From Streptomyces ortus (GTDB lineage: Bacteria; Actinomycetota; Actinomycetes; Streptomycetales; Streptomycetaceae), in assembly GCF_026341275.1 (NCBI RefSeq), contig NZ_JAIFZO010000002.1, forward strand, positions 1,314,361-1,378,360: a stretch of 64,000 nucleotides of DNA, given 5' to 3'. The notes beneath the pieces are model-generated. The model saw nothing but the letters and a program-made list of their open reading frames with translations, was not told the DNA's origin and searched no databases. Within the stretch, counting starts at the first letter, position 1, and every line of letters begins with the position of its first letter. Positions 8,328 to 17,345 of the stretch are shown here, in pieces. The position numbers and the translations under genes are program-made.

Positions 8328-9083
8328 TCACCGGACGGGGTGGCCCGCCGTCCGCAGCGTCTGCTTCACCTCGCCGATTCGTAGGTCGCCGAAGTGGAAG
8401 ACGGAGGCGGCGAGCACGGCGTCCGCGCCCGCGGTGACGGCCGGGGCGAAGTCGCCGAGGCCGCCCGCGCCGCCGGAGGCGATGACCGGCACGCTCACGT
8501 GCTTGCGTACGGCCGCGATCATCTCCAGGTCGTAGCCGTCCTTCGTGCCGTCGGCGTCCATCGAGTTGAGCAGGATCTCGCCCGCGCCCAGCTCGGCGGC
8601 CCGGTGCGCCCACTCGACGGCGTCGATGCCGGTGCCCTCGCGACCGCCGTGGGTGGTCACCTCGAAGGTCCCGGCGGCCGTCCTGCGCGCGTCCACCGAC
8701 AGGACCAGCACCTGCCGTCCGAAGCGCTCCGCGATCTCGCGGATGAGGTCGGGGCGGGCGATGGCGGCGGTGTTCACGCCGACCTTGTCCGCGCCGGCCC
8801 GCAGCAGCTTGTCGACGTCCTCGGCGGTGCGTACGCCGCCGCCCACCGTGAGCGGGATGAACACCTGCTCGGCGGTGCGGCGCACCACGTCGTAGGTGGT
8901 CTCACGGTTGCCGGAGGACGCGGTGATGTCCAGGAACGTCAGCTCGTCGGCACCCTCGGCGTCGTAGACCTTGGCCATCTCGACGGGGTCGCCCGCGTCG
9001 CGCAGGTTCTGGAAGTTGACACCCTTGACGACCCGGCCGTTGTCGACGTCCAGGCAGGGGATGACACGTACGGCGAGGGTCAT
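8328..9083 (-). CDS. hisF: Imidazole glycerol phosphate synthase, cyclase subunit
   Basis: HisF uses ammonia delivered by HisH to turn PRFAR into imidazole glycerol phosphate and AICAR. The 251-residue TIM barrel has the catalytic aspartates in [16 protein letters not shown] (near residue 11) and [10 protein letters not shown] (near residue 130), plus phosphate loops [14 protein letters not shown] and [13 protein letters not shown]. The start ATG overlaps the stop of ridA (ATGA), so translation is coupled. It is the last gene of the his operon, with a hairpin terminator behind it. Confidence 0.97.
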   Translation of the reverse strand: MTLAVRVIPCLDVDNGRVVKGVNFQNLRDAGDPVEMAKVYDAEGADELTFLDITASSGNRETTYDVVRRTAEQVFIPLTVGGGVRTAEDVDKLLRAGADKVGVNTAAIARPDLIREIAERFGRQVLVLSVDARRTAAGTFEVTTHGGREGTGIDAVEWAHRAAELGAGEILLNSMDADGTKDGYDLEMIAAVRKHVSVPVIASGGAGGLGDFAPAVTAGADAVLAASVFHFGDLRIGEVKQTLRTAGHPVR

Positions 9084-9505
9084 GACGCGGACTCCGCGCC
9101 GGACTCCGCCCCGGACGCCGCCTCCCGGTACGCCTCCACCTCGACCTCGACCACCAGGCCTGGGTCCACGAAACCGGAGACGATGATCATCGAGGCGGCC
9201 GGCCGGACCGCGTCGAAGAACTCCTTGTGGGCGCGGCCGATGTCCTCCACGTCCCGGGCGTGCGTGAGGTACATGCGCGTACGGACGACGTGCTCGCGGC
9301 CGAGGCCGAGCTGCTCCAGGGCCGCGAGGGCGACCTTGAAGGAGTTGACGGCCTGCTCGTACGGGTCGCCGCCGGCGATCTGGCCGTCCACCACGGAGGT
9401 GCAGCCGGAGACCAGGACCAGGCCGTTCGGCAGTTCCACCGCGCGGGAGTAGCCGAAGGCCTCCTCCCAGGGGGCGCCGGTCGTGACGCGTCGCACGGCA
9501 CTCAT
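9080..9505 (-). CDS. ridA: RidA family protein inside the his operon
   Basis: A 141-residue member of the RidA/YjgF/UK114 family, enamine/imine deaminases that clear reactive intermediates such as 2-aminoacrylate. The family signature [21 protein letters not shown] contains the arginine that binds the substrate carboxylate, and the N-terminal [17 protein letters not shown] strand matches. Both ends overlap neighbours by four bases (ATGA with priA and with hisF), so it is translated with the his genes. Its specific substrate is unknown. The Ser/Ala-rich tail ([12 protein letters not shown]) is a simple repeat. Confidence 0.9.
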   Translation of the reverse strand: MSAVRRVTTGAPWEEAFGYSRAVELPNGLVLVSGCTSVVDGQIAGGDPYEQAVNSFKVALAALEQLGLGREHVVRTRMYLTHARDVEDIGRAHKEFFDAVRPAASMIIVSGFVDPGLVVEVEVEAYREAASGAESGAESAS

Positions 9506-10227
9506 CCGGCCACCGCCGCGAGTGCCTCTTCCAGGGTGAACGCCTTGGCGTACAGGGCCTTTCCGACGATCGCGCCCTCGACGCCGAGGGGCACGAGGTC
9601 GGCGATGGCCCGCAGGTCGTCCAGCGACGAGACGCCTCCGGAAGCGACGACGGGGCGGTCGGTGGCCGCGCAGACGTTCTTCAGGAGGTCCAGGTTCGGG
9701 CCCTGGAGGGTGCCGTCCTTGGCGATGTCGGTGACGACGTACCGCGCGCAGCCCTCCTTGTCGAGGCGCTCCAGCGTCTCGTAGAGGTCGCCGCCGTCCC
9801 GCGTCCAGCCACGGCCGCGCAGGGTGGTGCCGCGTACGTCGAGGCCGACCGCGATCTGGTCGCCGTGCTCGGCGATGACCTTGGCGACCCACTCGGGGGT
9901 CTCCAGGGCGGCGGTGCCGAGGTTGACGCGGGTGCAGCCGGTGGCGAGAGCGGCGGCGAGCGTGTCGTCGTCGCGGATGCCGCCGGACAGTTCCACCTTG
10001 ATGTCCATGGCGCGGGCGACCTCGGCGATCAGCGCGCGGTTGTCGCCCGTGCCGAACGCGGCGTCCAGGTCCACCAGGTGCAGCCACTCGGCGCCGGACC
10101 GCTGCCAGGCGAGGGCGGCGTCGAGCGGGGAACCGTACGAGGTCTCCGTGCCGGACTCGCCGTGCACGAGCCGGACGGCCTGGCCGTCACGGACGTCGAC
10201 GGCGGGGAGGAGTTCGAGCTTGGCCAT
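9502..10227 (-). CDS. priA: Bifunctional phosphoribosyl isomerase PriA (HisA/TrpF)
   Basis: In actinomycetes that lack trpF, this TIM-barrel enzyme isomerises both ProFAR (histidine pathway) and phosphoribosyl anthranilate (tryptophan pathway). The 241-residue protein has the catalytic aspartate in [16 protein letters not shown], phosphate loop [13 protein letters not shown], the PriA-type [21 protein letters not shown] loop, and [14 protein letters not shown] with the second catalytic aspartate. No trpF is found beside trpC or elsewhere in the window, which fits dual use. It lies three bases after hisH. Confidence 0.94.
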   Translation of the reverse strand: MAKLELLPAVDVRDGQAVRLVHGESGTETSYGSPLDAALAWQRSGAEWLHLVDLDAAFGTGDNRALIAEVARAMDIKVELSGGIRDDDTLAAALATGCTRVNLGTAALETPEWVAKVIAEHGDQIAVGLDVRGTTLRGRGWTRDGGDLYETLERLDKEGCARYVVTDIAKDGTLQGPNLDLLKNVCAATDRPVVASGGVSSLDDLRAIADLVPLGVEGAIVGKALYAKAFTLEEALAAVAG

Positions 10228-10230
10228 GGT

Positions 10231-10917
10231 CTACAGGGTTCCGATCCAGTTGGTGAGCAGCTGGGCTCCGGCGTCGCCGGACTTCTCGGGGTGGAACTGG
10301 GTGGCCCACAGGGCGCCGTTCTCGACGGCCGCCACGAAGGGCTTGCCGTGCGTGGACCAGGTGACGAGCGGCGAGCGCATCGCCGGGTTCCCGGTCTCCA
10401 GGGACCAGTCGTGGACGGCGTACGAGTGCACGAAGTAGAAGCGCGCGTCGGCGTCGAGGCCGGCGAACAGCTTCGAGCCGGCCGGCGCCTCGACGGTGTT
10501 CCAGCCCATGTGGGGCACGATGTCGGCCTGCAGCGGCTCGACCGAGCCGGGCCACTCGTCGAGGCCCTCGGTCTCCACGCCGTGTTCGATGCCGCGCTCG
10601 AAGAGGATCTGCATCCCGACGCAGATGCCCAGGACCGGGCGGCCACCGGCGAGACGGCGGCCGACGATCCAGTCGCCGCGCGCCTCCCGCAGGCCCTTCA
10701 TGCAGGCGGCGAAGGCGCCGACGCCCGGCACCAGCAGCCCGTCCGCGGCCATGGCCTTGTCGTAGTCGCGGGTGATCTCGACGTCGGCGCCCGCACGGGC
10801 GAGGGCGCGTTCGGCGGACCTGACGTTCCCGAAGCCGTAGTCGAAGACGACCACTCGCTTGGAAGGGGCGCTCGAAGACGTAACCGCAGAGGCGTCAGGG
10901 GTGTCAGGAGTACTCAA
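10231..10917 (-). CDS. hisH: Imidazole glycerol phosphate synthase, glutaminase subunit
   Basis: HisH hydrolyses glutamine and passes ammonia to HisF. The class I amidotransferase triad is visible: the cysteine in [14 protein letters not shown], and the histidine and glutamate in TQFHPEKSG, with VPHMGWN between. I place the start at a TTG (10917): GGAGGT lies exactly six bases before it, and the TTG overlaps the stop of the preceding small gene as TTGA. A GTG at 10923 is also in frame but touches the ribosome site. A variable linker ([17 protein letters not shown]) precedes the conserved [12 protein letters not shown]. Confidence 0.95.
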   Translation of the reverse strand: MSTPDTPDASAVTSSSAPSKRVVVFDYGFGNVRSAERALARAGADVEITRDYDKAMAADGLLVPGVGAFAACMKGLREARGDWIVGRRLAGGRPVLGICVGMQILFERGIEHGVETEGLDEWPGSVEPLQADIVPHMGWNTVEAPAGSKLFAGLDADARFYFVHSYAVHDWSLETGNPAMRSPLVTWSTHGKPFVAAVENGALWATQFHPEKSGDAGAQLLTNWIGTL

Positions 10918-11078
10918 TTCCACACCTCCAGGCGGACGACACCGGCCACGAGACACATGGCCGCGCCGATGGACAGCAGGATGATGAGGCTCTTGGGCAT
11001 CTGCTGCTTGACGAAGGAGTAGACGCCGCCGAGCAGGAAGAGCCCGACGACGATCAGGACGGTGGAGAGGCCGCTCAT
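10914..11078 (-). CDS. Small two-segment membrane protein in the his operon
   Basis: A 54-residue protein between hisB and hisH with two hydrophobic segments ([20 protein letters not shown] and [18 protein letters not shown]) joined by KQQMPKS. Its ATG lies two bases after the hisB stop, and its stop overlaps the hisH start. It must therefore be translated with the pathway enzymes. It resembles the uncharacterised small membrane proteins found at this place in other streptomycete his operons. No catalytic motif is present. The function is unknown. Confidence 0.85.
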   Translation of the reverse strand: MSGLSTVLIVVGLFLLGGVYSFVKQQMPKSLIILLSIGAAMCLVAGVVRLEVWN

Positions 11079-11080
11079 GC

Positions 11081-11674
11081 CTACAGCGCGCCCTTCGTGG
11101 AGGGAAGGATGCCCGCCGCGCGCGGGTCGCGCTCGGAGGCGTACCGCAGGGCCCGGGCGAGCGCCTTGAACTGGCACTCCACGATGTGGTGGGCGTTGCG
11201 CCCGTACGGCACGTGCACGTGCAGGGCGATCTGCGCCTGGGCGACGAAGGACTCCAGGATGTGCCGGGTCATCGTCGTGTCGTACTCGCCGATCATCGGC
11301 GCCATCTTCTCGGGCTCGGTGTGCACGAGGTAGGGGCGCCCCGAGAGGTCGACGGTCACCTGGGCGAGCGACTCGTCCAGCGGGACGGTGCAGTTGCCGA
11401 AGCGGTAGATGCCGACCTTGTCGCCGAGCGCCTGCTTGAAGGCGCCGCCCAGGGCGAGGGCGGTGTCCTCGATGGTGTGGTGCGAGTCGATGTGCAGGTC
11501 GCCCTCGGTCTTCACGGTCAGGTCGAACAGACCGTGCCGGCCGAGTTGGTCGAGCATGTGGTCGTAGAAGCCGACGCCTGTCGACACATCGACCTTTCCG
11601 CTGCCGTCGAGATCGATCTCGACGACGACGGAGGTCTCCTTGGTGATCCGTTCGACACGGCCGACGCGGCTCAT
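11081..11674 (-). CDS. hisB: Imidazoleglycerol-phosphate dehydratase
   Basis: HisB removes water from imidazole glycerol phosphate. The 197-residue single-domain (non-fused) enzyme has the manganese-binding histidine clusters [32 protein letters not shown] and [20 protein letters not shown]. The start ATG overlaps the hisC stop by four bases (ATGA). The C-terminal ILPSTKG is the usual family end. Confidence 0.97.
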   Translation of the reverse strand: MSRVGRVERITKETSVVVEIDLDGSGKVDVSTGVGFYDHMLDQLGRHGLFDLTVKTEGDLHIDSHHTIEDTALALGGAFKQALGDKVGIYRFGNCTVPLDESLAQVTVDLSGRPYLVHTEPEKMAPMIGEYDTTMTRHILESFVAQAQIALHVHVPYGRNAHHIVECQFKALARALRYASERDPRAAGILPSTKGAL

Positions 11675-12996
11675 GCGCTCTGCTCCTTCGGGGGTGCGGG
11701 GGTGTCCCCCACGGGCACGGATGTCTGCAACTCACTCGGCGACGCACGCGGGGACTCGCGCGGCAGCGCACGCACCGCGTCGAGGAACGCGTCGTTCTCG
11801 GCGGGGGTGCCCGCGGTGACCCGCAGCCATCCCGGTACGCCGTTGTCCCGGACCAGGACGCCCCGGTCGAGGATCCGCCGCCACGCCTCGTGCGAGCCGG
11901 CCGCGCCGTCGAACCGTCCGAACTGGACGAAGTTGGCGTCGGACTCGGTCACCTCGAAACCCAGCGCGCGCAGTTCGGCCACCAGCCGGTCACGCTCCGT
12001 CTTCAGCTGCTCGACGTAGCCGAGCAGGGTGTCGGTGTGCTCCAGGGCGGCCAGCGCGGTCGCCTGGGTGACGGCCGACAGGTGGTACGGCAGCCGTACG
12101 AGCTGGACGGCGTCCACGACCGCCGGGTGTGCGGCGAGGTAGCCGAGGCGCAGCCCGGCCGCCCCGAACGCCTTCGACATGGTGCGCGAGACGACGAGAT
12201 TCGGCCGATCTTCGAGCAGCGGCAGCAGTGACTCACCGTGACTGAATTCGACGTAGGCCTCGTCGACGACGACCATCGCGCCGCCGGTTTCGGCCCTGGC
12301 GGCCTGCGCCGCCTCGTACAGCGCGAGGACCGTGGCGGGTGGGACCGCGTTGCCCGTGGGGTTGTTGGGGGTGGTGATGAACACGACGTCGGGCCGGTGC
12401 TCGGCGATGGCCTGCTCGGCCGCGGCCGTGTCGATGGTGAAGTCGTCGTTGCGGGGACCGGAGATCCATCCGGTGCCGGTGCCGCGCGCGATCAGCCCGT
12501 GCATCGAGTACGAGGGCTCGAAGCCGATCGCGGTGCGGCCGGGCCCGCCGAAGGTCTGCAGCAGTTGCTGGATGACCTCGTTCGAGCCGTTGGCCGCCCA
12601 CACGTTCTCGACGCCGACCACGTGCCTGCCGGTCTTCGTCAGATAGGCGGCCAGCTCGGTGCGCAGCTCCACCGCGTCCCGGTCGGGGTAGCGGTTGAGG
12701 TGCCGCGCGGCCTCGCGCACCCGCTCGGCGATCCGCTCGACGAGCGGTTCGGGCAGCGGGTACGGATTCTCGTTGGTGTTGAGCCGGACGGGCACGTCGA
12801 GCTGGGGCGCGCCGTACGGGGACTTCCCGCGCAGTTCGTCGCGGACGGGCAGGTCGTCGATACCGAGGGAACGGCCGGAAGCGGTGTCCGAAGGGCTGCC
12901 GGAAGCGGTGTCCGAAGGGCTGCCGGAAGCGCTTCCCGAAGGGCTGCCGGAAGCGCTTCCCGAAGGGCTGCCGTGGGAACGGTCGGGGGTACTCAC
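11671..12996 (-). CDS. hisC: Histidinol-phosphate aminotransferase with repeat-extended N-terminus
   Basis: HisC transaminates imidazole acetol phosphate with glutamate using PLP. The fold-type I core begins at [20 protein letters not shown], binds substrate at [13 protein letters not shown], and carries the PLP lysine in [17 protein letters not shown] near residue 272, with GNAVPPAT and [10 protein letters not shown] upstream. At 441 residues it is longer than most because of about 43 extra N-terminal residues made of GSPSGSAS and GSPSDTAS repeats, encoded by a 24-base tandem repeat. The ATG overlaps the hisD stop (ATGA), so the extension is probably translated. Confidence 0.95.
   Translation of the reverse strand: MSTPDRSHGSPSGSASGSPSGSASGSPSDTASGSPSDTASGRSLGIDDLPVRDELRGKSPYGAPQLDVPVRLNTNENPYPLPEPLVERIAERVREAARHLNRYPDRDAVELRTELAAYLTKTGRHVVGVENVWAANGSNEVIQQLLQTFGGPGRTAIGFEPSYSMHGLIARGTGTGWISGPRNDDFTIDTAAAEQAIAEHRPDVVFITTPNNPTGNAVPPATVLALYEAAQAARAETGGAMVVVDEAYVEFSHGESLLPLLEDRPNLVVSRTMSKAFGAAGLRLGYLAAHPAVVDAVQLVRLPYHLSAVTQATALAALEHTDTLLGYVEQLKTERDRLVAELRALGFEVTESDANFVQFGRFDGAAGSHEAWRRILDRGVLVRDNGVPGWLRVTAGTPAENDAFLDAVRALPRESPRASPSELQTSVPVGDTPAPPKEQSA
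12877..12972 (-). repeat. Four 24-base tandem repeats within the hisC N-terminus
   Basis: Units at 12877-12900 and 12901-12924 are identical to each other, as are 12925-12948 and 12949-12972. The two types differ at three positions. In frame they encode eight-residue units rich in Ser, Gly, Ala and Thr, which should be disordered. The length is a multiple of three, so copy-number changes would keep the gene in frame. Confidence 0.95.
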
Positions 12997-14315
12997 TTGC
13001 CGGGCACCTTCCAGCCGAACCGGGCCTTGACCGCGGCGCCGTGGGCGGGAAGATCCTCCGCCTCGGCGAGCGTCACCACGTGGTGGGCGACCTCGGCCAG
13101 CGCGTCGCGGGTGTAGTCGACGATGTGGATGCCGCGCAGGAACGACTGGACGGACAGACCCGAGGAGTGGCAGGCGCAGCCGCCGGTCGGCAGGACGTGG
13201 TTGGAGCCGGCCGCGTAGTCACCGAGGGAGACGGGCGCCCAGGGGCCGACGAAGACCGCGCCGGCGTTGGTGACCCGGTCGGCGACCGCGTGCGCGTCGG
13301 CCGTCTGGATCTCCAGGTGCTCGGCGCCGTAGGCGTTGACCACCCGCAGGCCCTCCGCCACCCCGTCGACCAGCACGATCGCGGACTGCCTGCCGCCGAG
13401 CGCCGGGACGATCCGGTCCTCGATGTGCTTGGTGGCGGCGACCTGCGGCTCCAGCTCCTTGGCGACCGCGTCGGCCAGCGCGAGGGAGTCGGTGACGAGG
13501 ACGGCGGCGGCCAGCGGGTCGTGCTCGGCCTGGCTGATCAGGTCGGAGGCGACGTGCACGGGGTCGGCGCTGTCGTCGGCGAGAATCGCGATCTCGGTCG
13601 GACCCGCCTCGGCGTCGATGCCGATCCGGCCCGCGAAGTAGCGCTTGGCGGCGGCGACCCAGATGTTGCCGGGGCCGGTCACCATGTTGGCGGGCGGGCA
13701 GGACTCGGTGCCGTACGCGAACATCGCCACGGCGGTCGCGCCGCCGGCCGCGTACACCTCGTCGATGCCGAGCAGCGCGCAGGCCGCCAGGATCGTCGGG
13801 TGCGGCAGGCCGCCGAAGTCGGCCTGGGCGGGCGAGGCGAGCGCGATCGACGCGACGCCGGCCTCCTGCGCCGGGACCACGTTCATGATCACGGACGAGG
13901 GGTACACGGACCGGCCGCCGGGCGCGTACAGCCCCACGCGGTCGACGGGCACCCACTTCTCGGTCACCGAGCCGCCGGGGACCACCTGGGTGGTGTGGGC
14001 GGTGCGGCGCTGCGCGCGGTGGACGACGCGGGCGCGGCGGATCGACTCCTCCAGGGCCGCGCGCACATCCGGATCGAGCTGTTCGAGCGCGTCCGCGAGG
14101 GCCCGCCCCGGAACCCGTACGGACTCCAGGCGTACGCCGTCGAACTTCTCCGCGTAGTCGATCAGCGCCGCGTCACCCCGATGATGCACGGCCTCGCAGA
14201 TCGGACGCACCTTCTCCAGGGCGGCCGAAACGTCGAAGTCGGCTCGGGGCAGCAGGTCGCGCAGGGCGGGGCCCTCGGGTAGGGCGTCGCCGCGCAGATC
14301 GATTCGGGAGATCAC
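12993..14315 (-). CDS. hisD: Histidinol dehydrogenase
   Basis: HisD oxidises histidinol to histidine in two NAD-dependent steps with zinc. The 440-residue protein has [18 protein letters not shown], the NAD-binding [26 protein letters not shown], the zinc/catalytic region [14 protein letters not shown], and GAEHLEIQ and [17 protein letters not shown] near the C-terminus. The frame is open to 14426, but the GTG at 14315 gives the standard start [23 protein letters not shown]. It is the first gene of the his operon. Confidence 0.96.
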   Translation of the reverse strand: MISRIDLRGDALPEGPALRDLLPRADFDVSAALEKVRPICEAVHHRGDAALIDYAEKFDGVRLESVRVPGRALADALEQLDPDVRAALEESIRRARVVHRAQRRTAHTTQVVPGGSVTEKWVPVDRVGLYAPGGRSVYPSSVIMNVVPAQEAGVASIALASPAQADFGGLPHPTILAACALLGIDEVYAAGGATAVAMFAYGTESCPPANMVTGPGNIWVAAAKRYFAGRIGIDAEAGPTEIAILADDSADPVHVASDLISQAEHDPLAAAVLVTDSLALADAVAKELEPQVAATKHIEDRIVPALGGRQSAIVLVDGVAEGLRVVNAYGAEHLEIQTADAHAVADRVTNAGAVFVGPWAPVSLGDYAAGSNHVLPTGGCACHSSGLSVQSFLRGIHIVDYTRDALAEVAHHVVTLAEAEDLPAHGAAVKARFGWKVPGK

Positions 14316-14356
14316 ATGGTCAATTCTCTCAGACGGCGCTCGGACGTCGGACGGCT

Positions 14357-14373
14357 GTATCAATCGCTGATAC
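14357..14373. promoter_or_regulatory. Perfect dyad upstream of hisD
   Basis: GTATCA and TGATAC flank five bases, 42 bases upstream of the hisD GTG in the 213-base divergent gap before the plus-strand gene at 14529. Its position fits an operator of the his operon, but no regulator is known to me for this motif. Confidence 0.4.
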
Positions 14374-14528
14374 GAGCCCTGGATCACCGGCCGGTACGTG
14401 GCTTGATCCCGGCCCCCCGTCGTCACTGAGAGCCACCATCGTCACTCTCGGCGTTCAGGCGCCGACTCAGCGGGCATCACAGGGACGGCTGTACGAACCG
14501 GCGGGTAACTGAGGAGTGAGGGAAAACG

Positions 14529-16109
14529 GTGACCGATGGGGCCGGCCTGCGCGTCGGCGAACTGCCCGACGACCTGAACGCGGCCGAGGCCGGCATGTGG
14601 CAGGCGTTCCGCAACGGCAGCGTGTACGACCTGCGGGCCGGGGACACCGCCGCCGACGATCCGCACGGTGGCCACCCCTGGGGCCCGGAGCGCACGGTAC
14701 GGGCCAGGGTCGTGTGCCGGCTGCTGCTGAACGGCCCGCCCGCCCTCGACGGCCGCGTGGCCTCTCTCAAGCTGACCGGGGTCCAGATCGCCGACTCGCT
14801 CGACCTGGCGGGCGGCACCGTGGAGCCGTACGTCGAGATGAAGGGCTGCCGTTTCGAGAAGGAGATCCTGCTGCCGGAGTCCCGGTTCACGACACTGCGG
14901 CTGGTGGACTGCGCGATACCGCGCCTGGAGGCGGCCCGGCTGCACACCGAGGGTGATCTGCACATGCCGCGCTGCCGCTTCCACAACGGCGTACGCCTCA
15001 CCGACGCGCACATAGGCACGGACCTGCTGCTCAACCAGTCGGTGATCTACCGGGACCGGCGCGACAACTCCCTCGTCGGCGACGGGATGACCATCGGGCA
15101 GGACCTGCAGGCCGAGATGATGGAGTCGCACGGCGAGCTGAGCCTGCGCGGCGCGAAGGTCGGCGTCTCGCTCAGCCTGCGCGGCAGCCGGCTGGCCAAT
15201 CCGTACGGGCGCCGGGCGCTCAACGCACCGCAGCTGACCGTCGAGCGCACCATGTACCTGACCCCCGCGGGCATCGGCGACCCCGTGCTGACCAGCGGCC
15301 GGACCCCCGCGCACGGCACCCGGGTACAGCGGTTCGCGTGCGAGGGCGGGATCCGGCTCGACGACGGCCGGTTCGGCGACGCGGTGGACTTCGAGCAGGC
15401 CCGGCTCACCCTGCGCGACGACCAGGAGATCTCGCTGCGCCGCGTCCAGGTGCCCGAGCTGCGGTTCCTCGGCCGGCGTCCGCAGCGCGGGCGGGTCGTG
15501 CTGAACGGGGCACGTGTGGTCACCCTCATCGACCAGGCGACCAGCTGGCCGGGCGCGGGCCAGCTGCAGATGGGCGGCTTCCAGTACGAGTACCTGGTGC
15601 CGCGCGGCCCGTTCCCGCTGTCCCGGCGCCTGCAGTGGGTGGCCGCGGCCACGCCGGAGTACAACCCGGAGCCGTACGAGCGGCTGGCCACGGTGCTGCG
15701 CAACGGCGGCGAGGACGAGGAGGCGCGCGAGGTGCTGCTCGCCAAGCAGCGCCACCGGCGCGAGAACCTGCCGATCGCGGCCAGGCTGTGGGGTTACGTA
15801 CAGGACTGGACGGTCGCCTACGGGTACCGGCCGGGGCGCGCGGCCCTCTGGATGGGCGTGCTGTGGGCGGTGACCTCCTTCGCCTTCGCGCACGCCGACC
15901 ATCCGCCGCTCAAGACGGGCGAGCACCCGCCCTGGAACCCGACGCTGTTCGCCCTGGACCTGCTGCTGCCGCTGATAGACCTCGGCCAGGCCGGCTACTG
16001 GCAGTTGCGCGGCGGCTGGCAGTGGCTGGCCGCGGTGGTGATCCTGCTGGGCTGGGTACTGGCGACGACGGTGGCGGCGGGCGCGACCCGCACGCTCCGC
16101 AGAGTCTGA
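14529..16109 (+). CDS. Membrane-anchored protein with beta-helix-like repeats, unknown function
   Basis: A 526-residue protein annotated in streptomycetes as membrane-associated oxidoreductase, without proof. Residues of about 75-330 form successive short strands with recurring L-x-x-x-x-I/V patterns ([61 protein letters not shown]), like a pentapeptide-repeat or beta-helix scaffold. The last 110 residues hold two membrane segments (ALWMGVLWAVTSFAFAHA and WLAAVVILLGWVLATTVAAG). I see no dinucleotide-binding motif. The GTG at 14529 is divergent from hisD. Confidence 0.75.
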   Translation: MTDGAGLRVGELPDDLNAAEAGMWQAFRNGSVYDLRAGDTAADDPHGGHPWGPERTVRARVVCRLLLNGPPALDGRVASLKLTGVQIADSLDLAGGTVEPYVEMKGCRFEKEILLPESRFTTLRLVDCAIPRLEAARLHTEGDLHMPRCRFHNGVRLTDAHIGTDLLLNQSVIYRDRRDNSLVGDGMTIGQDLQAEMMESHGELSLRGAKVGVSLSLRGSRLANPYGRRALNAPQLTVERTMYLTPAGIGDPVLTSGRTPAHGTRVQRFACEGGIRLDDGRFGDAVDFEQARLTLRDDQEISLRRVQVPELRFLGRRPQRGRVVLNGARVVTLIDQATSWPGAGQLQMGGFQYEYLVPRGPFPLSRRLQWVAAATPEYNPEPYERLATVLRNGGEDEEAREVLLAKQRHRRENLPIAARLWGYVQDWTVAYGYRPGRAALWMGVLWAVTSFAFAHADHPPLKTGEHPPWNPTLFALDLLLPLIDLGQAGYWQLRGGWQWLAAVVILLGWVLATTVAAGATRTLRRV

Positions 16110-16172
16110 GCGCACGCTCCCCGAGGCTGGGCGCACACTCCCCGAGGCTGGGCGCCCACCCCCCAGGGCTGA
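16110..16172. repeat. Three 21-base tandem repeats after a stop codon
   Basis: Units at 16110-16130, 16131-16151 and 16152-16172 share GCGCnC..CCC..AGGCTG; the first two differ by one base. They begin directly after the stop of the gene ending at 16109. Confidence 0.85.
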
Positions 16173-16290
16173 GCGACCGTCACCTTTTACCCGGCCTTGA
16201 CCGATCCCCACGCAACCAAACCACGGTTACGAAAGCGTCACCGCGCATCCTCTGGTACCGGTCCGACCTGCGGTTTTCAATGGAACCACC

Positions 16291-17334
16291 ATGGCATTGC
16301 TGCGAGCGCTCCTCCGTACGATCCGGATGGCGCGGAACACTTCGAGTCTCGCCGCCGGTCTGCCCGCCGACGACGAGGTCCTGCTGGACGCCCCGGACGA
16401 GCGGCTCGGCCCGGCCCTGGTCGCGGCGGGCCGGGGCGAGTACGGCCCGGCCGGCAAACTGCTGTCCACCACCCGCGAGTCGGCCGAGTGGGAGAACCGG
16501 GACCGGTACACGACCCGCCTCGCGGCCTTCGCCCTCTCCCGCGACGAGTGGTTCGACGACTGGCGCTCCGCCGCCCCGCACGACCCGGACGCGGCCCTGG
16601 TCAAGGCCGAGCTCGCGGTGTGCCGGAGCTGGCGGTCACCGGCCCGCGCCGAACTGCTGCGCCAGGTAGGGCCGCTGATCTCCGCCGCCGCCGAGGGCGA
16701 CCCGCGCGACCCCGTCCCGTGGCGGATCGCGCTGGACCACGCCCGCGGCACCAACGCCTCGCACGCCGAGTTCGAGCGGCTGTGGGCGCAGGCCGTCCGC
16801 CGCTCCCCGCACCACTACGGCTGCCATGTGGCCGCCCTGCAGTACCTGTCCGCCGCGTGGTACGGCTCGCACCGCGAGTGCTTCGACTTCGCCGAGCGCG
16901 CCGCCCACGACGCGCTGCCCGGCTCCCTGGTCCAGGCCCTGCCCGTACGGGCGGCCTTCGCCTATCTGACCGAGGGCGGCGGGGCCGCCGTCGGTCGCGT
17001 ACGCCTCGACGCGGCGGCCGACCTCGCGATCGCCCTCTCCGCCGAGTACGAGGACGCCGACCCGTGGCCCGCGCAGGTCCGCAATCTGCTCACCTATGTG
17101 CTGGTCAGGCTGGAACGCTGGGAGGACGCGCTGGAACAACTGCGCCGGATCGGCCCGTACGCCACCTCGTTCCCCTGGGACCGGGTCTCGGACGATCCGC
17201 TCGGCCAGTTCCTCGAACTGCGCGACGGGATCCGGATCCAGGTGGCCTCGGAGCGCCCTCTGCGGGCACGGAGCGGGGATCTTCCGCATCCACGAAGTGA
17301 GCACGGCGGACGCGCGCCCTCCGGTGACCATTAG
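16291..17334 (+). CDS. Helical-repeat protein of unknown function (DUF4034-like)
   Basis: A 347-residue soluble, mostly helical protein. Stretches such as PVPWRIALDHARGTNASHAEFERLWAQAVRRSPHHYGCHVAALQYLSAAWYGS look like TPR-type helical pairs and resemble the uncharacterised DUF4034 group; I am not certain of that assignment. There is no signal peptide. The start could instead be the ATG at 16327. The stop lies 11 bases before the LON-domain gene, so the two probably share a transcript with the downstream YbaK-like gene. Confidence 0.7.
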   Translation: MALLRALLRTIRMARNTSSLAAGLPADDEVLLDAPDERLGPALVAAGRGEYGPAGKLLSTTRESAEWENRDRYTTRLAAFALSRDEWFDDWRSAAPHDPDAALVKAELAVCRSWRSPARAELLRQVGPLISAAAEGDPRDPVPWRIALDHARGTNASHAEFERLWAQAVRRSPHHYGCHVAALQYLSAAWYGSHRECFDFAERAAHDALPGSLVQALPVRAAFAYLTEGGGAAVGRVRLDAAADLAIALSAEYEDADPWPAQVRNLLTYVLVRLERWEDALEQLRRIGPYATSFPWDRVSDDPLGQFLELRDGIRIQVASERPLRARSGDLPHPRSEHGGRAPSGDH

Positions 17335-17345
17335 GCTTTCGCGTC

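Noticed and set aside
14442..16211. A 589-codon minus-strand frame opposite the gene at 14529
   Set aside because: Low-complexity shadow frame. The plus-strand gene has proper codon bias, a start and membrane segments.
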